From a virus: a stretch of DNA of 64,000 bases. Position 1 is the stretch's first letter; the number at the start of each line of letters is the position of its first letter. The notes under the pieces are model-generated. The model was not told where the DNA came from, made no database searches, and saw nothing but the letters and a program-made list of their open reading frames with translations. This document shows, piece by piece, positions 6,783-14,591 of the stretch. A program made the translations under genes and the position numbers. Where the stretch lies: IMG/VR virus record IMGVR_UViG_3300021964_000026, positions 1 through 64,000 of that record; one strand, written 5' to 3'.

Positions 6783-8825
6783 ATGGAAAATGAAACCCCC
6801 AACGGAGCCAGCACACGGACTGCCATCATCGGTAGTTTGGTAGAAAACAAAACGACGGAGTCGGTGGTGTGGGTGCAAGCAACGCACCAAGAAGCACCAC
6901 TCGCCATCCCTGCACCATGCGTCGCCGCGAAGGTAGACTGCGGAGAGATGACCGTGTTCTGTTTACAGAACGCGGAATCACACGGCACACTTGTTGAAGT
7001 TGCCACCTTCCCGCAATACACCAACTACGACACGCAAGGCAACCGCGCCCTTCAAGACGCGGTTGACATGTGGGTTGAGTTCGGCGAGACGCTACCAACT
7101 GCACCACCATCCCTTGACATCGGTGAGGTCAGCCTTGACCTTGACCTTGACATCGGGACCATTGACATCGGTGGAGACGACAGCACACCCAACTTTGGAG
7201 ACGCGCTGAACATTGAACTCGCCGACCATGTGTTGGCCGAGAACGAGACGACGGAAGAGGCCGCTGTAAAGAAGGCCAAGAAGAAGTTGTCCGCGATGGA
7301 GAAGGCGAAGAAGGCTCGCGAAGAACGGTTCGCCGAGTCCGCCAAAATCAAGGACAACCTCAACTCCGACATCAGCAAGGCGATGGCTGACGGAAAGCGA
7401 CACGAAGACTTCGGTCCTTGGAACTTCCGCACCAAGACCTACGACATGGTTGCGCGCTCAACCGACCCCATCACAGGTGAGACTTCCTACCACGAAGTCT
7501 CATCCGAGAAGGGCGACACTCGCGTTCGTGCCATCTTCAACCCAACGCTGGCGACACAGGACAACCCACTTGGTCATTGTTTGAACCGAGCCATCGGTCC
7601 CAACTTCGTCCCTGTTGAACACCCCGATGTCTTCGTCCCCATCATTCAAACGGTGCGCGGAATCAACGAATCCAACGGCTGTGTCTACGAACTCAAGGAG
7701 GGCGACAAGGTTGCTTCGCTTGTGTCGGGTCAAGAACTCATCACTTGGGACGCGTTCTCTTTCAACAAGGGTGCGCGTGCCATGATTAACCTTGACTTGA
7801 CGGGCTACTCAACCAAGACTCGCAAGGAATCGGCAAAGGGACTGTCTGCCTTCGGGTATGTCAACCTGTCCGCGAACCGAATCAGCGACGCGCTTGTTGA
7901 GGAACAGGGTGGACACCGTGTTGGTGTCTCCATCATCAACTCCCACGACGGTAAGTCCGCGCTTCAAGCCTTCATGTCTGTGCTTCGCACCTACTGTGGC
8001 AACCTCGCCGCACGCGGTGGTGTTCAAGCCCTGCTCATGGCTGGCGACCGCACGAAGATTCGCCACATGGAAGGTGTTGTCTCGGAGTTTGACCCCGAAC
8101 AGTTCGCGAGCCAACTCGGTGCGGCCATGCTTGAGTCGCACAAGAACATGGTTGCGATGCACATTCTGCGCCACCTCCCCATTGAAGCCAATGTGTTTGA
8201 CAAGGTGATGACTTCCTTTGCTTCCCACCGCTTGGTTGCACAACCATCCCTCACCATTGAGGCTGGCGATGTTGACCAAATCCCACGAGACGAGAAGGGC
8301 AACCTCATCGTCAACGCGGCGATGATGACGAAGGATGCTGTCAAGGTCGGACACGGCCACGCTTACAACGCCATGATGCAGGGTTGGATGAACCCCGACC
8401 TTGACTATGTGGCGATGGGTGAGAACGGCTCCGAACTTGACCGCGAGTCAGTCGGCACGATGTTCCACGCCGCGCAAGCATTGACGGGAACCATCACGCA
8501 CAACCCAATCTTCTCCGATGGCAAGCGCGTTCTTCACGGACAGAAGCAGGGCATTGAGTTGCTGATGAAGAAGTCCGACACCGCCGTGAACCTCCTTGAA
8601 GAGATTGCCTTCGGTGCTGTTGATGCCTACGCCGCACACACAGGCCAGCCTGTGGATGACCTCTCGGCGATGGGCCAATGGGTCGCTGACAACCCCGACC
8701 AATTCAAGGTTCCTTACTCCAAGACGAAGAACGGAAAGAAAGTGATGACCCCCATCACCGAAATCCCCGCGTTCATGGACACTTGGAACTACAAGGTCAA
8801 GACCGTCACGGTCAACAAGGCTTGA
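6783..8825 (+). CDS. DUF932 family protein with N-terminal LDIG motif
   Basis: 680 residues from the ATG at 6783. The central region matches the DUF932 family of phage and plasmid proteins: a SLVSGQELIT strand, then INSHDGKSALQAFMSVLRTY followed by CGN (about residues 385-410), equivalent to the family's SHDG...R.vC.N block. The family is common in mobile elements but its biochemistry is unknown. The first ~100 residues form a separate beta-rich domain; residues ~109-130 carry the LDIGEVSLDLDLDIGTIDIG motif; a Lys/Ala/Glu-rich coiled coil follows (about 155-195). It is the last gene of the first operon, before a structured intergenic region. Confidence 0.75.
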   Translation: MENETPNGASTRTAIIGSLVENKTTESVVWVQATHQEAPLAIPAPCVAAKVDCGEMTVFCLQNAESHGTLVEVATFPQYTNYDTQGNRALQDAVDMWVEFGETLPTAPPSLDIGEVSLDLDLDIGTIDIGGDDSTPNFGDALNIELADHVLAENETTEEAAVKKAKKKLSAMEKAKKAREERFAESAKIKDNLNSDISKAMADGKRHEDFGPWNFRTKTYDMVARSTDPITGETSYHEVSSEKGDTRVRAIFNPTLATQDNPLGHCLNRAIGPNFVPVEHPDVFVPIIQTVRGINESNGCVYELKEGDKVASLVSGQELITWDAFSFNKGARAMINLDLTGYSTKTRKESAKGLSAFGYVNLSANRISDALVEEQGGHRVGVSIINSHDGKSALQAFMSVLRTYCGNLAARGGVQALLMAGDRTKIRHMEGVVSEFDPEQFASQLGAAMLESHKNMVAMHILRHLPIEANVFDKVMTSFASHRLVAQPSLTIEAGDVDQIPRDEKGNLIVNAAMMTKDAVKVGHGHAYNAMMQGWMNPDLDYVAMGENGSELDRESVGTMFHAAQALTGTITHNPIFSDGKRVLHGQKQGIELLMKKSDTAVNLLEEIAFGAVDAYAAHTGQPVDDLSAMGQWVADNPDQFKVPYSKTKNGKKVMTPITEIPAFMDTWNYKVKTVTVNKA

Positions 8826-9046
8826 GCCAAGCGTGCTGATTGAATAACACGGCCACCCCAACTATCTACCCTGTTCGCGGTCAGGGAAAACAAAACCGCG
8901 TCTTTCTCAAGGGGGGAGCGCATGCATTGCATCCCACCCCGCACAGTCTTCCTTGTTCATTTTGACTGATGCGCTCCCCCCACCCTCCCCTTGACAGATG
9001 GTTGCCTCATGGAATGATGACGCGCTATCCAAGAACGGTGAAAACA
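8826..9046 (+). other. Intergenic region with two nested stem-loops
   Basis: No ORF is supported here. CGCGGT (8876-8881) pairs with ACCGCG (8895-8900), then a perfect 13-base inverted repeat follows (8911-8923 with 8969-8981). GGTGA at 9037-9041 is the binding site for the next gene. The structures lie where the DUF932 operon would end, so they may stabilise or terminate that RNA, but no T-run follows the second stem. Confidence 0.5.
8911..8981. repeat. Perfect 13-bp inverted repeat with 45-bp spacer
   Basis: Left arm GGGGGGAGCGCAT (8911-8923) is the exact reverse complement of the right arm (8969-8981). G/C-rich arms of this length around a 45-base loop are unlikely by chance in a 200-base gap. 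It may be an RNA structure, a protein-binding site or an origin element. Confidence 0.7.
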
Positions 9047-9364
9047 ATGACCGACCAAAACGAAAACAGAAAAGAAGAAACCCCCTTTGACAGCCCCAAC
9101 GATACCGTTGAGATTGTCTGCCCGAACTGCAATGAAACAGGATTCATGGTGCAACACCAACAGGTGTGGCAACGCTATCCTATTGCCTACACCGCTGACG
9201 GTGGAGACATTGACCACAACGGCGGAGAGTTCACGAAAGAGTGGGCTGGCGACGGAACCCATGACTGCTACATGTGTCTTCAATGCGAGACGGACTTTAC
9301 CTACGGCGCGCTACTTGAGACTGACCAAGCAATCGCACTCCAAGAAGAAGGAGATGATGAATGA
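9047..9364 (+). CDS. Zinc-ribbon protein, 105 aa
   Basis: Start at the ATG 9047 after GGTGA. A split zinc ribbon is visible (CPNC near residue 24 and CYMCLQC near residue 80) with an acidic C terminus. Its first ten codons are nearly identical in DNA to those of the gene at 27238 (MTDQNENRK versus MTDKNENEK). First gene after the structured gap; overlaps the next gene by ATGA. Confidence 0.72.
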   Translation: MTDQNENRKEETPFDSPNDTVEIVCPNCNETGFMVQHQQVWQRYPIAYTADGGDIDHNGGEFTKEWAGDGTHDCYMCLQCETDFTYGALLETDQAIALQEEGDDE

Positions 9365-9942
9365 TGACTGACAAAACAATTGGAACCAAAGGTGTTGAGT
9401 GGATGCTCAACGCACAGAACAAAGAAACCACATCCGATGGCGAAGAACTGACACGCGCAGTTCAGCAAGTCATTGATGTTGACAACACAGACCGCGATGC
9501 TGTTCTCGCTGAACACATGGGTGCTGATGCGCTGACTGCATTGGCTACGCTCTACGGCGAAGAACCAATCCAGCGTGTGCAAGGCATTGCATTCGTTGAC
9601 GGACGACCCATCATGCTTGGCGACTGCCCCTGCAAAGGAGAGAAGTGCCGCGCCGCATGGGGTGTTTCGTGGGTTGCACGCGACCTTGACATGGTGGGAC
9701 ACCGAGGTAGTCTCAAGTCCCAACCCTGCGAGTCCATGCCAGCCACCGAGTTTGACCCAGCGACGGGGAAGTTCCTCCGACCTGTCCCTCTCGGCATGAA
9801 CCCCGACGAATGGTATCGCTACGAGCGTGCGCATTGGGGAGACGCGAACAAAGCAGACTTGGCTAACTTCATGAACGCAAATGTGGCGAGCGCGGAAAAC
9901 AACAAAGGGTATCACGCTGGTGATTGGGTGGTGGACGAATGA
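9361..9942 (+). CDS. Hypothetical protein with FDPATG motif, 193 aa
   Basis: No recognised family. A DCPCKGEKC cluster near residue 85 might bind a metal. EFDPATGKFLRPV (~residues 129-141) is one of several FDPxTG elements in this genome. The C-terminal ~50 residues are helical. Coupled to neighbours by stop-start overlaps on both sides. Confidence 0.72.
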   Translation: MMTDKTIGTKGVEWMLNAQNKETTSDGEELTRAVQQVIDVDNTDRDAVLAEHMGADALTALATLYGEEPIQRVQGIAFVDGRPIMLGDCPCKGEKCRAAWGVSWVARDLDMVGHRGSLKSQPCESMPATEFDPATGKFLRPVPLGMNPDEWYRYERAHWGDANKADLANFMNANVASAENNKGYHAGDWVVDE

Positions 9943-10253
9943 GCAACGACACAATTGAAATGTTTTACATCAGCAACTACGAAGACCCCGAAACAGGAGA
10001 ACGCGAACAAGACAAGCAGGGCGTGAGCATTGTTTCGCGCGAAGCCTACATTGATTTCTCGTATGGTTCATGCTTGGCGTGTGATGTGCAAGGATGCCTG
10101 TCATGTTTCCTTGACAAAATAAACGGATGGGCTGATGGCTACGGCGACACATGCACCGAACTGTGGTGGGGCATTGACCCTGCTACGGGCAAACAATGGA
10201 ACCCAAGAGCCATTCTTGCGGAGCGCAAAGCAAAATGGGGTGATGAAGAATGA
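9939..10253 (+). CDS. Hypothetical Cys-containing protein, 104 aa
   Basis: Start chosen at the ATGA overlap (9939). Three cysteines in SCLACDVQGCLSC (plus C at the end) suggest a metal site. IDPATGKQWNP is another copy of the DPxTG element. Ends KWGDEE from the embedded ribosome binding site. Function unknown. Confidence 0.7.
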   Translation: MSNDTIEMFYISNYEDPETGEREQDKQGVSIVSREAYIDFSYGSCLACDVQGCLSCFLDKINGWADGYGDTCTELWWGIDPATGKQWNPRAILAERKAKWGDEE

Positions 10254-10567
10254 GCATCACACTCGCTGACATCCGCATGGCTCTTCCCAACTTCACCAAG
10301 GAAGAGTTGCGTCAACTCAACAGCGAACTGTGCGACATCATCAAGCACAAGCGCGCTTCCGCTTCTCACGAGGCGATTCAAAACTTCAGCGTTGGCGACA
10401 AGGTTTCCTACGAGGACAGGGGACACCGCACAGGTGTCATCACCAAAATCAACAGGACGCGTATCGTCATTCAGCCCGACCACGCTCATCGCAAAATCAG
10501 CGGCCCCGCTTACATGTTCACCAAGTGTGCGCCAGCGTTTGACCCAACGACAGGAGCGTGGGAATGA
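10250..10567 (+). CDS. Small protein with SH3-like/KOW-type strand pattern and FDPTTGAWE tail
   Basis: 105 residues. A helical N-terminal half is followed by NFSVGDKVSYEDRGHRTGVI and TKINRTRIVI, the alternation seen in small SH3-like barrels (KOW or hypervariable chromo-type). The protein ends exactly in FDPTTGAWE; a near-identical ending closes the 163-aa protein at 11502-11993 and a related one closes the protein at 27238-27579. It may bind nucleic acid through the barrel. Confidence 0.65.
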   Translation: MSITLADIRMALPNFTKEELRQLNSELCDIIKHKRASASHEAIQNFSVGDKVSYEDRGHRTGVITKINRTRIVIQPDHAHRKISGPAYMFTKCAPAFDPTTGAWE

Positions 10568-11502
10568 TGGGATACACACACTACGCTTACCTTGAGTCTC
10601 GCACCATCTCCGATGACGAATGGAATGACCTCCGTATTGAAATCACGGCTCTCAACTTAGCGCGACTTGAACACATCACCATCAACGACGAGTTGATTCA
10701 AGTGCGCGGTGATTGTGAATCGTTTCACATCCCTCGTTCTGTTCCCGGCGGCACACAACACTTCACCTTCACCAAGACCAACCGACGCGACTACGACCAC
10801 ATCATCGTTGCATGCTACATGGCATTGTATCGTTGTGTGCGCGGAGTCAAGTTGTCAAGCGATGGTGAGTGGGCTGAACTTCAAGCAGGTCGCGACTACT
10901 ACAAAGACACGCTGGGATGCACACTCGGAGAGTTGCGCAAAGCATTCGCCAAGACCATCCACGACCCACGACAGAAGTGGTTCATCGGCAATCCAATCTA
11001 CGCGTGTGATGAACACGACAAGAAGGAATGGTTTGACTTCTTGTCTCATGCTGACCCTCTACTCTCCAACGACGACGGCACAGGAATCACTTTCATGTGG
11101 AAGTGGAACCAGCGCGTTTGGGTTCACGACACCGAGAACATGGGGAACACCCCCGTTGTGATTCGCCACGACGGTGAAGAACATCGCATTGAACTTGGCA
11201 ACCGCTTCGCCATTCTCCCTGCTCCGCTTTTCTGTGAGGAATCCATCAAGGACTTTGACACTTCGGCTGGACGCTACGCCATTGTTTGGGCGCGCAACCG
11301 ACCTGTTTTTGAGTTTGACAAGAACACCTTCCCCCGAATGACCTACACCATTGACATGATGACAGGTGTTGACACCAGCGGACACTCCGCTTGTGAAGCC
11401 TGTGGTGAATGGGTTGAGGACAGAAACATTTGGCACGACGCGGAAGCAAATCACATTTGCGCTGACTGTCATGGGGATGAAGACGAAGGAGAGGAATACT
11501 GA
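10564..11502 (+). CDS. Hypothetical protein with MGYTHY start and C-terminal zinc ribbon
   Basis: 312 residues from the ATG that overlaps the previous stop (the GTG at 10558 is inside the binding site). The N terminus, MMGYTHYAYLESRTI, resembles a widespread but uncharacterised phage family that begins MGYTHYW. Residues ~265-300 carry CEACGEW...CADCHGDED, a four-Cys zinc ribbon with an acidic tail. The middle is an unassigned alpha/beta domain. Role unknown. Confidence 0.72.
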   Translation: MMGYTHYAYLESRTISDDEWNDLRIEITALNLARLEHITINDELIQVRGDCESFHIPRSVPGGTQHFTFTKTNRRDYDHIIVACYMALYRCVRGVKLSSDGEWAELQAGRDYYKDTLGCTLGELRKAFAKTIHDPRQKWFIGNPIYACDEHDKKEWFDFLSHADPLLSNDDGTGITFMWKWNQRVWVHDTENMGNTPVVIRHDGEEHRIELGNRFAILPAPLFCEESIKDFDTSAGRYAIVWARNRPVFEFDKNTFPRMTYTIDMMTGVDTSGHSACEACGEWVEDRNIWHDAEANHICADCHGDEDEGEEY

Positions 11503-11993
11503 TGCGACAGACGACAGAAGATTGGCTGGAAGGAAAGAGAAACCCATTCAAGTTTACAGGACGCAACCACAAGTTTTCGGGCATTATCAACGATACCGCG
11601 TCCATGATGATTGTTCCCCTCTCCAAAGAAGCGCGCATTGACATGATGACCAAGCATGGTCAGCCTCACAACGCGGAGAAGAATGAGGAACTGATGAACC
11701 AAGTCGTTGCGAACCCTGCGACTATGTATGTTGAGAACCTTCGCGATACTCTCAAGGCCTTGGACGACGAGTTGTTCCGATACTACGACGCGTTCTTTGA
11801 GCCGAAGTTGCTCAAGACATTCATCAAACCTTACATGCGCAAGACGGACAAACTCACCATTTGGTTCAACAAGACCATCATGCACATCATCTGTCCCGAC
11901 GGTGATTGGGGTTGCTTCATCGCACCGCACATCGTTGAGGAAGACGAAACCAAACCCAAGACATTCAACCCAGCAACAGGAGCGTGGGAATGA
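11502..11993 (+). CDS. Hypothetical protein ending in FNPATGAWE, 163 aa
   Basis: Alpha/beta protein with no recognised family. The C terminus FNPATGAWE matches that of the protein at 10250-10567, and the codons for this tail contain the ACAGGAG ribosome binding site of the next gene. ATGATG junctions on both sides. Confidence 0.72.
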   Translation: MRQTTEDWLEGKRNPFKFTGRNHKFSGIINDTASMMIVPLSKEARIDMMTKHGQPHNAEKNEELMNQVVANPATMYVENLRDTLKALDDELFRYYDAFFEPKLLKTFIKPYMRKTDKLTIWFNKTIMHIICPDGDWGCFIAPHIVEEDETKPKTFNPATGAWE

Positions 11994-12262
11994 TGAAACA
12001 ACGAACCATCAACAGACTTCAAGGAGAAAGCAAGAAGCAACGAAGACGGCGCAACATGATGGCGATTGTTCACGAGGTCGTTGATGTCGGTGAACAAGTT
12101 AGGGCGTTTCAAATCTATCAGCGTCTTTGTGATGCTCACCCGAACGGTCATCACTCTCTTCCCTTGAGCGTGAACCAACTTGGACAAATCATGCGCGGAG
12201 AAAAGAGCATGAGAAAAATTGAAATCAACATTAACCAATACGAATGGAGGCGAATTGAATGA
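11990..12262 (+). CDS. Small helical/winged-helix-like protein, paralogue of the next gene
   Basis: 90 residues. A very basic N terminus is followed by a helix-turn-helix-like region (VHEVVDVGEQVRAFQIYQRL ... LSVNQLGQIMRG) and the ending YEWRRIE. The next gene has the same layout and the same WRRIE ending, so the two arose by duplication. A DNA-binding or regulatory role is inferred from basic charge and the predicted fold. Confidence 0.68.
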   Translation: MMKQRTINRLQGESKKQRRRRNMMAIVHEVVDVGEQVRAFQIYQRLCDAHPNGHHSLPLSVNQLGQIMRGEKSMRKIEININQYEWRRIE

Positions 12263-12513
12263 CAAAGAAGAAGAACACACAAGAACGATACCACGGATAC
12301 ATCCTCGCGATTGTTGAAGTGGGTGAAATCACAACCGCAAATGAACTGCAACAAAGACTGTTTGAGTTTGACCCGAACGAATACGCAGGGAGACAAGCGC
12401 GAGCCTTTCATCACAAGGAGATGCCGACGACGACAGTCATTGGATGGATTCTTAGTCGCTCCGCGCACTTTGAAAAGGCAGAACAGAAAGCACATTGGAG
12501 GCGAATAGAATGA
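12259..12513 (+). CDS. Small helical/winged-helix-like protein, paralogue of the previous gene
   Basis: 84 residues aligning end to end with the protein at 11990: VEVGEITTANELQQRLFEF corresponds to VDVGEQVRAFQIYQRL, and HWRRIE to EWRRIE. The second half, TTTVIGWILSRSAHFEK, looks like a recognition helix region. Tandem, ATGA-coupled pair. Function inferred only by fold. Confidence 0.68.
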   Translation: MTKKKNTQERYHGYILAIVEVGEITTANELQQRLFEFDPNEYAGRQARAFHHKEMPTTTVIGWILSRSAHFEKAEQKAHWRRIE

Positions 12514-13043
12514 ACATTTTCGTATTGGACGAATGCCCTATCACATCCGCGTTGATGATGTGCGACAAACACATCCCGAAGATGGCGGTAGAGACTGCAC
12601 AAATGATGGCGAGCGCGTTGCGACGACATGGTGCTACCGATGATGTCATGCCGCTTACGAAGGCTGGCCGCCCCTACAAAGGGGGCTATCACAATCACCC
12701 CTGCACCGTTTGGGCTGGCGACACTCGCAACAACTTCCTTTGGCTCCTTCATCATGGACTCGCGCTCTCGGCTGAATACATGAAGCGTTTCAACCGACAG
12801 CACGCGTGTCAAGCACCCATCTACGATATGGGTGAACTTTTCAACATGATTCCAGCAGGTGGCATGACACCATTTGCGCGCGCTTTCAACAAAGAAACAT
12901 ACCCGTTCCTCTACGATGAGGACACTTACTCCGCGGTAGAAGCATACCGCGCTTACTATTCTCTTGACAAGGCATACTTCGCCGAGTGGAACAAAGGCAC
13001 ACCCGCGCCTTCATGGTGGGTAAACAATGAGGTGAAACAATGA
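12510..13043 (+). CDS. Phage-type protein with LD..P...A...CDKH signature
   Basis: 177 residues from the ATG at 12510. It begins MNIFVLDECPITSALMMCDK and continues HIPKM, then has HPC..W and EYMKRFNRQH. This matches a conserved family common in marine phages (N terminus like F.LD.dP..aA...cDKH..KM), whose function is not established. The paired His/Asp/Cys positions could be catalytic or metal-binding. A divergent copy lacking the CDKH core is encoded at 13948-14469. Confidence 0.72.
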   Translation: MNIFVLDECPITSALMMCDKHIPKMAVETAQMMASALRRHGATDDVMPLTKAGRPYKGGYHNHPCTVWAGDTRNNFLWLLHHGLALSAEYMKRFNRQHACQAPIYDMGELFNMIPAGGMTPFARAFNKETYPFLYDEDTYSAVEAYRAYYSLDKAYFAEWNKGTPAPSWWVNNEVKQ

Positions 13044-13219
13044 ACCGACAAACAAACATGAACGAGGCCCGACTGAAAGAAGAAAACGAGAGGTTGAAAA
13101 GCAAGTGGGAAACCCTACGCGCTTGGCTCAACGAGGTCGCTGATGGACACATCAGCGGCGGCGATGTGCTAAGAGTGATGGACAGCATTCTTCTCATACC
13201 ACGAGGTGAAGAAGAATGA
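13040..13219 (+). CDS. Small coiled-coil protein, 59 aa
   Basis: Reads from the ATG at 13040 (overlapping the previous stop, GAGGTGA upstream) to TGA 13219. An N-terminal charged helix (EARLKEENERLKSKWETLRA) leads into WLNEVADG, VLRVMDSI and a RGEEE end. The next gene repeats the LRAWL...VLRVMD pattern, so the two are tandem paralogues. Function unknown. Confidence 0.65.
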   Translation: MNRQTNMNEARLKEENERLKSKWETLRAWLNEVADGHISGGDVLRVMDSILLIPRGEEE

Positions 13220-13407
13220 GTCTTAGCAATCAACAAAAATTGGAAGACCGTCTTGAGCAATTTGAAACCCATTGGGTTTTCCTACGCGCTTGGTTGAAAG
13301 AAATGGTGAGTGTTGACAATACCGTTTCCACCAAGCACACCATCCCCGTTTACGCGAAGGTGTTGCGTGTGATGGACGAACTGCGACAACGAGGTGATGA
13401 ACAATGA
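13216..13407 (+). CDS. Small coiled-coil protein, 63 aa, paralogue of the previous gene
   Basis: Shares LRAWLKEM and AKVLRVMDEL with the 59-aa protein just upstream, with a short extra loop between the two blocks. Starts in an ATGA overlap and ends RGDEQ before the next ATGA. Perhaps the pair forms a heterodimer; that is inference. Confidence 0.65.
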   Translation: MSLSNQQKLEDRLEQFETHWVFLRAWLKEMVSVDNTVSTKHTIPVYAKVLRVMDELRQRGDEQ

Positions 13408-13628
13408 ACATAGAAAACGAACTGAAATCAATTGAAGCAAGCATCGCGAAGAAGAAAGAGAAGGGTGAGTTGCGAACTTACATCGGCAACCCCAACTACA
13501 CGGTGCTTAAACACATAGAGCATCGCTTTGTTGTGAACGGCACATACACCATGATGAGAGACTATCAGCCCTACTATCCCAATCATGGCGGTATGGGCTG
13601 GTGGCTTTGTTGGGGGGTTGAACAATGA
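13404..13628 (+). CDS. Small hypothetical protein, 74 aa
   Basis: Charged N-terminal helix, then an aromatic-rich C-terminal half (RDYQPYYPNHGGMGWWLCWG). No family recognised. ATGA overlaps on both sides. Confidence 0.65.
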   Translation: MNIENELKSIEASIAKKKEKGELRTYIGNPNYTVLKHIEHRFVVNGTYTMMRDYQPYYPNHGGMGWWLCWGVEQ

Positions 13629-13951
13629 GTCCCGAAGAAGCATTGGAACAAATGGCGCAAAAAGAAAAGGAGATGGCGGAAGAAGCCGCCAAAATGATTG
13701 AGCGCGTTCGTAGACTGCAAGAGATTGCCTACTGCACAAAGAACGACCATGAATGGAGTGCTGACCACATTACTGCTCTTGTTCCTTGGCGACCCGACTA
13801 TGCGAGAATGTCGTGCAATCATTGCGGCGCGTTCTTCACAGTCGCGCGAACCAACGGGACGAACGCTGAAATCAGTCCGCTCTTCATTGAACACGAAGGG
13901 AAGAATGTCAGCGTTGAAGCCTTCCTTGACAACAAGGAGGAAGAAGAATGA
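13625..13951 (+). CDS. Hypothetical protein with coiled coil and zinc-ribbon-like CNHC
   Basis: 108 residues: an N-terminal coiled coil (EALEQMAQKEKEMAEEAAKM), then a C...CNHCGAFF beta-rich segment (residues ~36-70) like half of a zinc ribbon, then an acidic tail ending KEEEE from the embedded binding site. Function unknown. Confidence 0.68.
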   Translation: MSPEEALEQMAQKEKEMAEEAAKMIERVRRLQEIAYCTKNDHEWSADHITALVPWRPDYARMSCNHCGAFFTVARTNGTNAEISPLFIEHEGKNVSVEAFLDNKEEEE

Positions 13952-14469
13952 CATTCATCGTGCTTGACGCAAACCCTGTCCGCTCCGCCAACCGACTGTG
14001 CTGGCTTGACTGTGAGAGTGCCGCCTTTGAGGGTGCGCGCATCATTGTCTCGGCCTTCCAGCATCACGGTGGTGAAGTGAGTGAAGACTTTCTCCCTCAA
14101 TCCAAAGACCACCCGCTCGTTCGCTGGGCGATTGTGTCCGCTGAAAACGCGCGTTGGTTGTTCCGCTACACACAAGCGGCAACCATCAAGTGGGGTGCTG
14201 AACACAAAATGAAGGACTACAAAGCGATGATGGAACAACTCAACAAAATCGCTTCGCGAATTGACACCACGCTCCCTGTTGGTCAGCCATTGACGCTGTT
14301 CGGGAACTTCTACATTGATGGAAAGAACGACGGGCAGATGACTCACCAATCCATTGAATCAAACCGCGCGTTCTACGAACGCACACGACAACATCTATCT
14401 TGGGGTGATGACAAACCATCAGTCTACGGTGGATACGGAGAACGCTTTGAAGGAGGCGAAGAAGAATGA
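13948..14469 (+). CDS. Divergent paralogue of the CDKH-type phage protein
   Basis: 173 residues beginning MTFIVLDANPVRSANRLCWL, alignable with MNIFVLDECPITSALMMCDK at 12510-13043, and then HPLVRWAIVSAENARWLFRY versus HPCTVWAGDTRNNFLWLLHH. The CDKH residues are replaced by CWLD, so if those residues are catalytic this copy has changed or lost activity. Two copies only ~900 bases apart suggest duplication and specialisation. Confidence 0.68.
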   Translation: MTFIVLDANPVRSANRLCWLDCESAAFEGARIIVSAFQHHGGEVSEDFLPQSKDHPLVRWAIVSAENARWLFRYTQAATIKWGAEHKMKDYKAMMEQLNKIASRIDTTLPVGQPLTLFGNFYIDGKNDGQMTHQSIESNRAFYERTRQHLSWGDDKPSVYGGYGERFEGGEEE

Positions 14470-14591
14470 AGTGCGAGCATTGTGATAAGCCAACTGAAAG
14501 CAACCATTCAACCTGCATCCATCATCGCGTTTGTAGCGTTTGTATGGAAACATTCGGGCAATGCATTGAATGTCGGAAGGTGATACAATGA
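14466..14591 (+). CDS. 41-aa zinc-finger miniprotein upstream of the SNF2 helicase
   Basis: Reads MKCEHCDK ... CIHHRVCSVCMETFGQCIEC ... VIQ. Seven Cys plus His in 41 residues, in CxxC pairs, indicate two zinc sites of RING or treble-clef type. It overlaps the previous gene's stop and the helicase start by ATGA, so it is made in step with the helicase. Too short for most gene callers, but the Cys spacing and coupling make it convincing. Confidence 0.68.
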   Translation: MKCEHCDKPTESNHSTCIHHRVCSVCMETFGQCIECRKVIQ

